Shown here piece by piece: positions 45,483 to 58,234 of a DNA stretch of 64,000 nucleotides (its first letter is position 1; each line of letters opens with the position of its first letter). The stretch comes from Gerris lacustris. Taxonomy: Eukaryota; Arthropoda; Insecta; Hemiptera; Gerridae. Location of the stretch: contig OX578280.1 of the NCBI GenBank assembly GCA_951217055.1, positions 44,085,882 through 44,149,881 on the forward strand, in the 5' to 3' direction. The notes under the pieces were generated by a model. It was not told the origin of the DNA, ran no database searches, and was given only the letters and a program-made list of their open reading frames with translations. A program made the position numbers and the translations under genes.

Positions 45483-48400
45483 TGGACTATATTATATTTT
45501 TACATTACTGTCTTCCGTCATCTGTTATTGACATTAACAATTATTTTAAGAGTTAGTTTTGTCAAAAATTAATTTCTCTATGTTGTATGGCGAGGGTTGG
45601 GTGCTATAAACTTGGTGATCTAGATTTAAGATCCATGCATTTAAAGTAAAAACTTAATGGTACTAGAAATTAGAATTAGTTTCAGACTATAATTAGTTTT
45701 TAAGAATTTGAAAGTTTTAGATTGCATTTGTTTTGATAGTTAGCCGTTTGATTAGGTCGGGTGATTTGGCCCAGTTTAGTCAGGGTAATGTTTTTAATCT
45801 GGTCCTGTCTGTGTTTATTCTGTATTGATGTTTCCCAAGCTGGATGTTGTTTGGTAGGATTATAGTGGTGTGTCCGAGCTCTGTGTTTAGTATGCGGCTG
45901 CATGCCGGCCCGAGGGAGATCTAATACCCTCTGGTCGCATAACATCTCCCTTCCCTATAATTTCCACGGTAGTGCAGAAAGGGATATTTTATCCCGACGG
46001 CAGTTAGTACAGGACGGGTTGGTATTTTTAGGAACTAATCCCTTCTGATGAGAGCTGGAGGGATGAGTGCGTAGGGATGTTCCTCACCCTTAAGAGCCCC
46101 TTTAACAAAAACGGTTATTAGTCAGTAGGAGCATGCGCCATACATCATCACTCCCTTCGCCCTTGAGTCCTCCTACAGACCCTCTAGATTTTAAAATTAA
46201 ATTATGACCCCCGGCCTTCCTCTTCTATAACCCTCCCATCAAGTTTTCCTTGTTAGCAAAGAGCACGTTTTGTTTGATGCGGGATACCTTCTTCCGGAGC
46301 CACTACCGGCGCAACAAATCAATTGATGTTCATTGAATAAAACCAGGGTTTCTGGGGAGGCTTTTAAAAGGCGAGGGATCTCGTCCATTGTTTAAAAGTT
46401 CATTTTAACAAGGAGCTATAATAGGAGAACTAATTAGATTTTTAATAAAGTACTAATTTGTTTATAAAGCATACCTTTTTCTTAATGAAATTGATTGTTA
46501 TCAAAAGGTCTATTCATCCGTATGAATTAACGTTCTATAGCTACCAGAGACAAAATAACAACTACCGAACCTCGTTATCAACATGGTTGGGAAGCCATTT
46601 GTCTCCTAACTAGTCGTATGCTACTCGTGTATTCCCCCTTCAACAGGTAAATGAACAAAATAAAAAATGGCAGATATGTGAAAAAAAATCCTTTTTTAAA
46701 AGTATCGGTACCTCTTATATTTTTTTATTTATATTTATAGCTTGATGAAATTCAGATTCAAACTGCATTTAGAATTCCTGCACTAACTCTTTCTCTTTTA
46801 AATCTCCACCGGCACTAAAGATGATCACAAGTTGTTTGAAGGTTCAGTAGAATTACTTTGACTTTCCTGAGGTGGTCATTCTTTATTCCTATTCTTAATT
46901 AATTTACTTTTAAAGAAAAAATCTTACTTCTGCCTGTATTAAGTGTCTCTAATACTAGTCCTAATTAAGAATTAGTTATTGAAAATTCAATAAGTTTGTG
47001 AGATAAGTGCAGCAAGCTTATTGTTATAATATTTCTCTATTTAATATTGGAAATAAAAATATAAATGCTAAATGCCTTAATATTTTCATAAGAAGCAAAA
47101 ATAGTGATAATGCCTGATTAGAAAATTATATTCAATTAACATTATATATAGTATGTTAATTTACATAGACTTATGTAAGTTTTAATCTAAAAGATTAAAA
47201 TACTTTATTGCGTACACCAGATCTTTACATTCTTACGTTGGTCTCTGACTCACCGTTGGTTTTTTATTTTATTAATGTAACTAGTTCTTCCAAAAGCAGC
47301 ACGATTGTGGCCTTATTGGGGCAGTCAGGTGATTTGATAAATAATCAAGCATTATTTTACTTGGAGAAACAGTTTCTTTGAATTCTTTAAGCTAACGCCT
47401 GATTTTAATATTTAGTTTTCCAAGATTAATAATCTTGATTATTCATTCCTTTTAATTTCCTCCTAGCTCAAAATCAAACAATCATTATTATTTTTCTTAA
47501 AATAATTACGAAGATAATTACGACAAACAGATTTATGTTTGCATTTACAATTAGTTTAAACTAGAACCGTGATTTTCACCTAATCGTTTCCCCCTTAAAT
47601 TCCTTTCTATTATGAAAGCTGTCATTTGCTTCTATAAAAATGTTAACTAATGACCTTTCTTTTTAGTCCCGCATAATTATTATAAATGGCAGTGAAGTTA
47701 AGAAAATAATTTAAATAAATGCGGTATGGGAAGTTATACTTCCAGTAATCTCTTTCTCTAGTAACCGTAAGCAAATGTCTTAGCTTAAGATGAAAAATAT
47801 AGTTCATTGTAAATTCTTAATCCTTTCCAGTTTCAATACCTTATCTCAAACTTTAATTATAAAAGAATGTTATGCTCGTACTATTAATCTAAGGATATAA
47901 TCTGATATGCTGTTTAACATCAATCTTCAATCGTAAATTAACAATTTAGTCCACAATCTTATCGGTGATTTCTAAATTAGGATAAATTCCTCAAGAGGAT
48001 TTACAGAAACAAATTTCAAAGCTTCTGTTGAAACACATTAAGGTAGTGATTTGTTTGTGTTCTAAAGCTTTTCCTCTGAATCGGTTAATTTAACTCACCC
48101 TATTCTTAAGTCTGCGTACGTACGCTGTTTTATTCGAAACGACACACGAAAATCTCCCCTCGTTCTCAAAGGAAACGTCGAATTAAAAGGGAGGAAAAAG
48201 AAGTATTAATGCGGACGATTTGCATGAGAGGGTTGTAGTTTGTGGGCACGGAGGGGAACGTTTCATTAAGGACTCCCTGTCTCCTAGACCTCGCTCTACC
48301 CTTGGAGGTTTTCCATTATTTGCTCGAAGCTCAATGAGAAGAATCCTACACCTAATGTCTGTTGCACGGTCTCTATATTGTAAAAGGTTACTTACTATGC

Positions 48401-49299
48401 ACCCCATGAAGATTTTTCCTTTCTCTGTAGCTCTCTCCATTAACTGCAGATTCCTTCTTAAACAATCCTTACCCCCAGCCCCTGAAAAACTAAATCTTCT
48501 CTCATTATCTTTTTCCGAAAGCGTTCTTTATCTTCTTTCCTCTTGTGCTTTCAAATGGAGAGGGGGAATTTTTCGATCAAAATTCTTTTTTCCGTATCCT
48601 CTTCTCTCCTTGTGAAAAATCCAAGGCAATTTCAGCAGCTCGGTCCCGCAGTGTTGCCGCTTCCTCCCTACTCTTTTTTTGTCGGGTGACATTCTTTCAA
48701 TATTAATCAAGTGCCCTTTTCTCTCCGAGCTCTGAGGAATGCCTCGCCGTCTCTTTCTCCGCAGTAGCCCCCTTCCCCCTCCACCGCCTCCCCGTTACTT
48801 TTACGATATTATTATTTGAAATGATTAAAACCTTGATATAGGCGAAAAAAGCACTTTTGGGCTTGAATAAAGTTGATGGTTATTAGATTTTTCTCTCCCC
48901 GGATTGTCACAGAAGTAAAACGAACGAGTGAGAATAAAAGAAGTGAAAATTCACAAATTCTTTCTGTTCTTCCTACCCCTTCATAACTCCTTCTAGTTAA
49001 CCTTATAATGAATGCTTTAAATCTCCATCGAAGAAATTAATTTTTTAAAATGAAAACATTTGTTTAAAGTTTAAAAAGGATATATATTTATTATTAAGCT
49101 ATATAGCTCTTCTATTGTACAATATTTAGACTTGAATGCAAACCTAATATAAGCATAAAAACAATTTTTTCCAGCTACCTAATTAGTTTTGTAATTAATG
49201 GTATAGGAATAATAGAAAATCACAGACACGCTTGAGACTTCTTTAATTATATTGTTATTTTGAAATGTTTAAATTGAGTTATTTAATCATTCATCTTAC
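45483..49299. other. Non-coding; GC-richer blocks 45590-46340 and 48060-48800
   Basis: The first block has CpG-containing words and a 81-codon minus frame (45700-45945). The second is pyrimidine-rich on the plus strand and holds the longest non-microsatellite frame of the window (131 codons, 48220-48615), opposed by an 85-codon frame on the other strand; neither resembles a known protein. A palindromic CGTACGTACG occurs near 48115. Between the blocks is plain AT-rich DNA. Confidence 0.4.
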
Positions 49300-49440
49300 C
49301 AATGTTCATTTTACCAATGCCCAAGCTAACTTCAGCTATTTAATGAGACTAAGAACTTTTTTAAATAATTTGTTTTTAGCAAAACGAACACCGACACTGC
49401 TATGGAGTGTTAAAGATCGTAATTTTCAAAAAGAACCGTA
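49300..49440 (+). mobile_element. Repeat family B fragment
   Basis: TTTTACCAATGCCCAAGCTA and AGCAAAACGAACACCGACAC to TATGGAGTGTTAAAGATCG follow the family B order, with no ends. Confidence 0.55.
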
Positions 49441-51088
49441 ATTTTGACGGGTTTTAAATTTATGACTTTTCATTAAGAGATAGCAAAAAAGTAAAAGTAA
49501 ACAAAGAAATAAATTAATTGACGTGTGAAACCAAGTTTGTTTGCACTTGTGTCCTTGGTATCGGTTTAATTTTTCTACATCTGAACTTCTTTACTTGTAC
49601 ATATTTTTCTTTTTCTTCTCATACTTGGGCATATCAATGGCACGGTTTAGATTCGGTGGCGAAATCCGTTGTACAGAGATTTTTCCTTTTATAGGTTTAA
49701 GATCAGCTCTCTAGATGGTTGTTTATGTGAAAATGAAAATCCGGTTGTGGAACTCGCGTTCCTGGTCACGTTTTGGGGGTGAAACCAGACAGGGCGGTCG
49801 AATTGAGATTCCATCCGACGTAAGGTAGAAAAGTGGGGAACTATTGGCTCCCCACTACTTTACCCTGCGAACCGATAGTGTAATCTTTGTCATTGGATCC
49901 GATTTTCCTGTTTCCTTAAGGAAAAGGTGACTAGATGGAACTGGGTCGGGCCGTGTGAATGCAACGCTCTTTCAAGTGGTGGGGAGACCGGAGCAAGGGA
50001 AACTCGGAACGGGACCAGGACCAGACGGCAGGGAACGGATCTTCTAATCACTCCTTTATATAACACTGTGTTCTATTTTATTAAAAACTGACTGCACCTG
50101 GCATAAAAATTACAACACTAGCGCGCACCCTTTAGATTTGCATCACTTCTTAGTCGACCTTAAATAGCATTCATTTATAATGGCTAATTCATATTGTGTT
50201 TATCCTTAGTAATAAAACCTTTAGGCTGGTTTTACTCTTCGCGACGTTCGTCGCTGTCGCCCGCCATGGTTTTTATGTGACGCCGAAGACCGAAATGCAA
50301 AGCTTACAATGAGAGATTTCACACACAAAAACGTCACCATCGCGCGCGACTGTGACAAACGTTAATTTTGGTAGTAATTAAATTTAGTTTTTGATGAACT
50401 GATCTCATTACACTTTTTGTTGTTTAATGTTGAAGTTAATAACGAATACATTTTTTTTTTAATATATGAGGCTGGTAATTTCTTAATGAAATTTTTTATA
50501 AAAGGTGTTGATAATTTTAATGTGAATAGTACTTTGTATGAGAGGGATTCGTCCCCTTTACTAATTCACAAATACAAGGTAATAAAGTTTTGTTTCGCCT
50601 TTCAATCAACATAAATTAGACCTTGTTAACACTATATTCTAAGCTTTCCCTCTCCCCGGAGTTTAAACTAAAAGGTGTTCTCGAGGAGAGGGAGGTCCGG
50701 ACTAACATTTCCATATTTCGACCCCCGGTTATAGTTTCGAGGTGAAGCATGTCCCACGGGATATGTTTTGACCCCTGTGGGTCCTACTTCCATAACGTCC
50801 TCTGATATCGAGGTAATATCTCCCAGAGTCAGAGTTCATTGTTCGGAATTATACTACACCTACCCTACGGTTCAGACCTTTCAGCTAGAGTAGCAAGGCT
50901 TGATTGATTCGACGAACAGGTCGGGCGACGTTCAACATTGAAACTACATTATTTCAAAAAGGGTTGAAACGTCATTACTTGCACTCGGATGTACTCTATC
51001 ACAATACACTCTAAAACATTTTGCATTATTTAGTGAGGTAAAGATACGTGTATGACTTTTGTTTTGTTTGCAGTATTATTTGTTTTTT
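49441..51088. other. Non-coding; CpG-containing block 49640-50080 and inverted repeat
   Basis: The block at 49.6-50.1 kb is GC-rich with a short palindrome GTGGGGAACTATTGGCTCCC (first 20 bases, about 49833). At 50238-50270 and 50328-50367 a CpG-rich inverted repeat (CGTTCGTCGCTGTCGCCC against GTCGCGCGCGATGG on the other strand) suggests a small foldback element, imperfectly paired. A second GC-richer patch is at 50640-51000. No gene is recognised. Confidence 0.45.
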
Positions 51089-51567
51089 GCTTCCAAGCTT
51101 ACCGAAGGTAACGAAAGCAATGTGATAGTGTTCTGAAAAACGAAATCTTTTAATGCCGCCGAATCGAAAAATTACAAAACAGAAATTGGTTTCAGACACC
51201 AGAGAACATTTTTGGTATCTGGCTGAGCTCAACGGCTCAACATTATTCAACCAACATATCTTAAAAACTCAAACGTCGAAATTTGGATTGTTGGTGGACA
51301 ATTGTTGCTCCTCATATATATCAGCGATTGATTAAAACTGTGCTGCCCTGCCCTGCGACGCTTCCGTCTCAAAGTACATACGGGCTTAATATTACTAAAT
51401 TGATCATATTATTTATGTAAAACACAAAACAATTTGGACAGATTAATAAAGGAGGTAGGGAAATTAAATACATTATATAACAATGGGTCGTAAAAGCAAA
51501 ACAAGAATAAAGTACATTATAGGACGCGAGGAAATGATGTGCAACACAAATTGTCTGTTTTTATGTC
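51089..51567 (+). mobile_element. Repeat family A, copy A11
   Basis: Begins GCTTCCAAGCTTACCGAAGG and ends GGACGCGAGGAAATGATGTG. The middle is diverged: the GTCT tract is replaced by GGCTGAGCTCAACGGCTCAA, and the G-run has decayed to GGAGGTAGGG. Confidence 0.75.
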
Positions 51568-52559
51568 AGTGCTGTAAAATTTATGTCATATTATGTTTGT
51601 AAAATAATTTCTAAACCAAATTATTATTCATAAGTAGTTTGGTTGTCAAAAAAAAAAAAAAAAAAAAAAAAAACATTATTATTATTATTATTAATCAGTT
51701 CTGGACAATATTCCAGTTATCAGTTTTATACTGATAACTATGTCGATAAAAACATTGCTATGGTAATGAATAACCTATTATAGAGCTATAATAGGTTATT
51801 CATACTATTTTTTACTATAAACACATATTGTTTTTGGTTTGCGTGAGTTATTGCATGATTAGTAGGTTCTACAAAGCCATACTACTATAAAATATTTTTT
51901 TAGAACATCAATAACTTTAATTCACTACACATTATTATAAGTCAAGTTTAAGTTTATGAACATGTTAGTTATAGTAATAAAATAACTTGTCTCTTATTAG
52001 GCCGTGTCTGTTTTCTTTTATATCTTACATTTTAATTTTGGAGTAGTCTTCTGTTAAGGAATTAAAAGGAAGGTAAGGGTAAGGAGGTAAATCGGTATAT
52101 AGGGTTTTTGGGGTATATCGGTAAAAGTGGAGTTATCTTCTAGTTGAAGAACATAGGTGTATGGGATTATTGGGGTAGTGTGTTAGAGGGGGTTGGGTTT
52201 TCACCCTAACTTAGCGCATATAAATCACCCTTAGTCAAACCCATACAAATAATCATAACAATCAAACATAAGTCAATTTTTTGTTTTCATGTAAGACAAT
52301 TATTGTAAATTTTATGATTTTTTTTTTGTTAAATTATTCAAATATTGTTCAATATTTCTAATTACAGGTAGGAATGTAGGATAAAACCCCAGCCTGCTCA
52401 CACGCACTATCCAAATGATCCCACACACCTTCGTTCGCATCTTCGTTTTCTTGATTTTCAGTCAAATCCGCTTTTATTTTTATCAATATTTCGGAAACTA
52501 CATTTTTCCTGGGAATGTGACATTTAGAGTTTTAAATTTATAAAACAATTTAAAGATTT
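51568..52559. other. AT-rich spacer with poly(A)/(ATT)n and a hairpin
   Basis: An A-run of about 24 (51650-51673) is followed by (ATT)n to 51692. A perfect hairpin with 16-bp arms ATGAATAACCTATTAT (51766-51781 and 51788-51803) has a 6-nt loop. No gene. Confidence 0.55.
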
Positions 52560-52905
52560 TTTTTAATCAAAATCGTCGGAACCTTTTTTGAGTTTTTTGG
52601 GGGTTGCCCCCAAATTTAGAGCTTTAATTAATTTCTCGATTTCTTCGCGAGGTATGATTCTTCTGAACATGTTTGCTAATTAATGATTGTTCTGAACATA
52701 TATGCCAAATTTAATCGAAATCGATCCTGTAATTTAAGCCCTACGCTTCTGCACAGTTATGACAACAGACAATTTTTTTTTAGAAATACTTTATTGGACG
52801 CTCTTTTTAGCTCTTTAATTGTGCGAATTCATTAAAATCGTTTTATGTGTGAACATAATACTTTCTGTTTATACATATTATTACGTATATGAGAATGTAA
52901 CAAAA
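52560..52905 (+). mobile_element. Repeat family C, right two thirds
   Basis: Starts AATCAAAATCGTCGGAACC, then TCTCGATTTCTTCGCGAGG, then two tandem-like passes of TCTGAACATRTWTGCYAA (a local ~33-bp duplication), to CATAATACTTTCTG and GTATATGAGAATG. The left third is missing. Confidence 0.75.
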
Positions 52906-53600
52906 AAAAAATCATGTTTATACTGAGACAGAAACAAGTAATTATGGCTAAAATGAAATGTAAATAAAATACGAGATGAATCTGTTTTCATACTTTTCAT
53001 GTTGTGAGGTCGACCAAAGGATGGAGATTCATTAAAGCGAAATAATTTAAATTTGGCAGTTTGCTAATTAGAAATAATTTGTTTGCTTTTAAATTTGCAA
53101 AAATGGAAGATGTATTTAGCTGTAAATAATTTTTTGACTAGATCTTAAGTAATCATTACTGACTACTCGAAGGTTTCCGTCATTAAATACTGAGAACAAA
53201 CTTTGAAACTGGCATATCAAACACTGACTAAACATACATTTCGTCAGGACGCAAGCAAATTTGAATTGTGAATTTGGAAAAATTTAATGTAAATTAATCA
53301 AGAAAAAGTGAAAATAAAATTAACTCTGATTTTTCTCGTAAAAATTAACTAAACGTTGTTGGTCGAATACATTGCTGTAATTAGTTTTAATGGAGGTTAA
53401 TGTGACACGTTTAATTAATCTCAGTTGAGTGTGGAACAAACCAAAACAATTTTTATTTATTTTTGCAATGCTTATTCAATATTGATACAAAAGTTAACAC
53501 TAAACCATTATAATATGTAATATGACTATTTAATAAAGCATATATTTTCTTATTAACATACAATTTATACCACATTGTACTTTATTAAAATGTTTATTTT
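52906..53600. other. AT-rich spacer
   Basis: No supported feature. Confidence 0.4.
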
Positions 53601-54152
53601 GTTTCCGAGCTTACCGAAGGTAAACGGAAGCTATGAGATCGTTCTGAAGAACGAAAATATTTAATGTCTCCGATTTCAACAATTCCAAGACAAAAATCCG
53701 TTTCAGACATCAGGGGACATTTTTGGTTCCATGTATGTCTGTCGTTCAATAATTTTTGCGAACCAACATATCTTAAAAACTACACGTCCGATTTTAATTA
53801 AATATCTATGGTAGGTTATAAGAAGCTGGATGTTGGTCCCATATAAATTTCATATACCTATAAATATGTTGGTTCCATATATCTTCTGCGCTCATTTGTT
53901 TCTCTTGTACATGCGCACAAACATACATTTATGTAAACCTATACTTCAAAAGTACTTATCTGATTTGTATGAAAGTTTTATAATTTATCGAAAGTAACCT
54001 GCAGATAGCCCCAGGTTAATTTGAACCGTCTATGCTGTTTAACTATTGCTAAGTTGATACTTTAATTCTTGTAAAAAATCAAAACAATTTTGACAGATTA
54101 AAAACGGGAGAAGCAATTATCCAAATTAGACAATAATGGCTTGTAAAAGCAG

Positions 54153-54197
<45 letters not shown>

Positions 54198-54275
54198 ATA
54201 TATATATATATATATATATATAGATATGATGCGAGGAAGCTATGTGCCACACCAATTAGTAGTCAATTTTTTATT
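53601..54275 (+). mobile_element. Repeat family A, near full-length copy A12
   Basis: Runs from the stem-loop (TTCCGAGCTTACCGAAGG) to the tail (GATGCGAGGAAGCTATGTGC). The sequence between TTGTAAAAGCAGAAAA and the tail, only a few bases in other copies, is expanded here into a compound CT/CTAT/TA microsatellite. The G-run is reduced to CGGGAG. Confidence 0.85.
54157..54222. repeat. Compound (TC)n(TATC)n(TA)n microsatellite
   Basis: TC to about 54185, three TATC units, then TA to 54222, all within copy A12 just ahead of its tail. The arrangement suggests successive slippage from a TATC-like seed. Confidence 0.93.
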
Positions 54276-54469
54276 TGGCAGTTCATCTAATTTAATTAAA
54301 TGGTTGCAAAGAAGTCTTAGAAAGGAAACTTTAATGGACACTCTTCAATTTAATTTTTTTTTTTATTAACTAATATATATTTTTTTTTTTTATGGTAAAT
54401 ATTGATTACATAATTATAAACCTTTTTTTAAAAAAATGGATGGCAAGTTTTAAAATAACTGGAGATTAA
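54276..54469. other. T-rich spacer
   Basis: Poly-T tracts near 54355 and 54381. No gene. Confidence 0.4.
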
Positions 54470-54650
54470 CCTAACTGAATGGTTAGATTACTTGCAACTC
54501 CCTAAATCCTAGATCAAAAGACCGACATATCTGGTTGGAATGATAGAGAGGAGAGAAATGTTCACACTAATTTATTATATCGAGTAGATGAGAGTAAAGT
54601 GGATCGGTTTCTTCACTTTACTAAGTGAATGTTAAAATATATGGCAAAAA
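54470..54650 (+). mobile_element. tRNA-derived SINE-like unit, copy 3
   Basis: GGTTAGATTACTTGCAACTC to AGACCGACATATCTGG aligns with the 33806 unit (AACAAGTAGCAACTCAG to ATACCGACAAATCTGG), and the body shares ATATCGAGTAGATGA and AGTAAAGTGGATCGG with the other units. Box B is eroded (GGTTGGAATGA). Confidence 0.5.
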
Positions 54651-56949
54651 AAAAGAGAAAAAAATACAATTAAGCCAATATAAAAACAGATGTATGAAAA
54701 TAGCATTAAACAAATTTGTGAACCACTGACTCACAATACAATTTGGCTTGACTTTTTACCTGTACAAATACATGAAAGCAATTGAGATAGTAATACAATG
54801 TTACCGCATTTTCGAAAAATAAGAATGTACTTAAAAATAAGAAAATCTTATTTTCCCTATCCTTCTCTAAGAGAACAAACAGTAATATGTATTTTTTGGG
54901 TCATAGAACGTGTTTGTTTCAAGTCAATAGGCAAGTTTACTTTACTTTTATAAGTTTATTGACCTTTGATATTTTATGTTTTATTTGCTCATTCCGTTAT
55001 TAAGTTTTTGCTTCAGTTGAATTTGTTATTTGTATTTTCCTCATGGAAAACCCGTTAAATTGGCTCGTAACAAAAAGTACATATAATAATGTATATCGGT
55101 TCTTTAATACGGTATATATAAAGTATATCGGTTCTTTGACTAAGAGAAAAAAATATGATAGATCAAGAAATATGCTGTAAAAAAAATAAGTATTGGATTT
55201 GTACATTTCATTCTAATTATATACAGACATTTTTAAAAATATATCTTTGTATAAGTGTAATAAAACATCTATATTTAGGAAAGCTTCAGTTTTCATCTTT
55301 GATGTGTGATTTATACGTTGTGGTGTTGATATACTTTTTGTAACTAAAATGGCTTTTCTGTTCAGATTTCAGCTTCTACAAATTTTTATAAGATTTTTTT
55401 TTTTTTTATAGATATTTGAGAAAGAAAAAAAGGCATGACACTTAGGTTACGTGTGTGTTCAGATCATTTTCTGAATTAAGTGGGCACCAATATTAATATT
55501 ATATTGTATAAACATTGATGAAGTACATAATCCATGAATTGTCTTTGTTAACTGATCACGTGATCATACCTTTTTTAATTTGTTTGTTTATTCCAAAGTC
55601 AAATTCCCATTGTACGTGATAGTAAAATTTTAAAGGTTTGATGTTACAGTGAGGGAAAGTTAAATGTTAGTAAAGGGAGAGTGGGACGATTGTATTTTCA
55701 AGTTTTTGGGTGTGGGTATTTTTTGATATACTGCAAATTGGCACGTCAGATTGCTATTGTAGGTCCGGCCCTGGTCTTTGAATGAACTGGCCGGGGGACC
55801 GGTTGCCCCCAGTGCAGAGCGAGGGGACAGTTTTCCACGTTCTTATCTGATGTGGGGTTCATGGAATAAGGGGTTTCTCTCGTACTGTTTTTCAGCTAGT
55901 GAAATTTTCACCAAATAGCCTCCTAATGCCTCCTGATTATGAAGAACAGTTTTCCTTGCTATAACTCCTAATTCGTGATAGTGTCCTCTTCATATACTAT
56001 GAAAACCGCTTTTTAAAAAAAATTTTATAGCATAAGTTAATGAATTTTAACCAACTTTATCCGTGTAGTTGAACGATATGATAACTATCCCGCCCAATAG
56101 ACCAAGTTAGATGTATCGGCTCATCACATAGGAACAACAATGTTATCAATTCATTGTTCTTGCATATAAATACTTAGCATTAATGATTGATTATGCAACT
56201 TTATTGTTTGTCAATATAGATGCACATCCTATAATTGTATTATGAATAAACAAGAACTAGAAATTATAGGTCAAATGTGGATATATTATGTTTATTGGAG
56301 TAATATACTATATGGATTATCTAAAGTGTTGCATTAGATAATTAGTGGTTTCTAGATTATAATTATACGATAGTATTAGTAATTAGAATTGCAGCTAATG
56401 TAAATTTCCACTCAACTTGTCTTGCTTTCACTGCATCTCTATTTACTGATACATATCCACATTTCATCCACGTTCATAAAATCATTATAAAAATTTCTAA
56501 TTTTTCAATCAGGTTTGTCGTTTTAACCGGGATTTGGTGAAAATGTGCATTTTGAATTATACACCTAATATGTCTCAGAACTATTGTTCGTGTTCCTGTG
56601 TGCGATGTGCAACTTTGTCTGTGCAGTTGAATGATATGATAATTTATCCGGCCCAAAGGACCAAGTTAAATGTATCGGCACACCACATAAATCACGTTAG
56701 ATTATGGGCACTTATAGTGTTAGATTCTAGCACTTTTTAGTAGTATTCGCCTCGACTAAGTAAACCAAAAACTAGGTTAAAACAACTAACTTATTGTAAT
56801 GAAATCTTGCTTTGCATGTCTTTGTTTTATTTATGTATTTTAATGTTTACTTCATTTTATTTTTAAACCAGAATTATTATTATTCTAAATACATGTATAT
56901 TGACAGTATGTATATTTATATCATATCTTTTTGTTTTGTTTTGTTCCAG
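54651..56949. other. AT-rich non-coding stretch
   Basis: Short frames only (60-68 codons). A slightly GC-richer patch lies at 55740-55900. Two segments around 56060-56110 and 56620-56690 share TTGAACGATATGATAA-like and CGGCNCANCACATA words, a diverged direct duplication. If the exon at 56950 is real, this is intron. Confidence 0.4.
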
Positions 56950-57000
56950 GTACTATTTCAGTTTTAGATTATTCAGTTTCTACCGATCAAACTTATCAAG
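56950..57000 (+). CDS. Putative 51-nt internal coding exon
   Basis: Preceded by a long pyrimidine/GT-rich acceptor ending TTGTTTTGTTCCAG and followed by the donor GTAATC. Length 51 is divisible by three. Phase 0 contains TAG. In phase 1 it reads, after completing a split codon, TISVLDYSVSTDQTYQ plus one base; phase 2 is also open but less protein-like. Phase 1 agrees with the candidates at 19353 and 25710, and the acceptor shares TTGTTCCAG with the one at 25710. The peptide is Ser/Thr/Tyr-rich and polar; I do not recognise it. Confidence 0.45.
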
Positions 57001-58234
57001 GTAATCTTTTTATTATTTAATTTTCTTAATCAATACGAATTACACACCAGAAACATTACTAATACTCATTTTTTCGAAGCCCCCCCTTAGGGGATCTTCA
57101 AAACATCTAAATCCATCGAAATTTTGGAAATAATTCCACATTAAGTGTATGACAGAATAAAAATACCGGTTCTTAAATAATTCAGAAGAAACTTTTATAG
57201 ACGTATTTGTATTCTAATTGTCCCCCTTGCTGTGTTTCTGCGTCCTCTTCTGTCCGTCATTGTGTTTCCTTTTGGCTTTGTCTGTTAGCAAAATATTTTT
57301 TGAACTTTTTCATAGTTTTAAAGAGCCTTGGAGCTTAGTTAAATTGGAAATAAAAGTCAGCGTTTCATATATAAATGTCTACTGTAGAGCGAAAGTTCTG
57401 ATTATTAAATTTTTCAACTAAAATTTTGACTTATTGTAACATAACCTCGAAGATTACTTTTTTATTTCAATTTAAACCCTAGAATAATACTTTTATTTCT
57501 TGTATATTGCAGTGATGATTGCCTTAAATAATGTTGAATGAAATAGAAATGTTTTGTTAAATCATTTATGATATTCATCTATTTCTTAAGGTAGATTAAT
57601 ATATTTTGCCCATTGTGACAAAAATACATTTATTATTAATGCAAGTAGAATAGAATCCTATATTATTACTTTTTTCTAATATTCCGAAATAAGGAATGTA
57701 AACTGTGTCAAGTTACAGGAGAAAGTATATGCTATTTTCTCTGTTTCCTTAACATCATGTCTGAATATGTTATACATTTTGTATTAACCCCTACTACTTT
57801 TTTTTGCCGACCCGGAAAGAAGAAAAAACTCATCATTCTTGGGCCCGGAGAATAAGGTGTGGGTTGGTAGAAGGGGGTGAACATGTAAAAATGGCAAGAT
57901 GTATTCATCTTTCTCTTGTCCCGGTCTGCGGACCCGTGGGCCACGCCTCTTGGGAATAGACTGAGAATATGAGTAAGTAGATAGAAGGAAGGAAACCCTT
58001 GGTGAGCAAGAGAAAAAACAGGCCTTGTGTATCTGTGAAAGGAAAACAAATTGGAACACGTGAAGGAATAAAGTAATATTTCAAAGGCTTGTGAAAGGAG
58101 CCTTTTCCAACTGAGTCTTCTAACTAGAAATATAGAGTTACCCCTGTTCTATTTCAGTCTTGAGAAATAGATTGAGCTACGAAAATAACAAGGAAAGTAT
58201 GATTGCATAAAATTGAAACATCTAATGCTATGAT
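57001..58234. other. Non-coding; GC-richer patch 57780-58060
   Basis: The patch gives overlapping 105- and 91-codon frames on the minus strand, in conflicting registers, with no family resemblance. The rest is AT-rich. Confidence 0.4.

Noticed and set aside
48220..48615. 131-codon plus-strand frame, the longest non-repeat frame
   Set aside because: It lies in a GC-richer block where stops are rarer, is opposed by an 85-codon frame, resembles no family, and has no splice or promoter context I can support.
52365..52460. Acceptor-like TTTCTAATTACAG followed by possible exon
   Set aside because: All three frames hit a stop within about 15 nt and no donor follows.
57732..58059. Two minus-strand frames of 105 and 91 codons
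   Set aside because: They overlap in different registers and show no recognisable motif.
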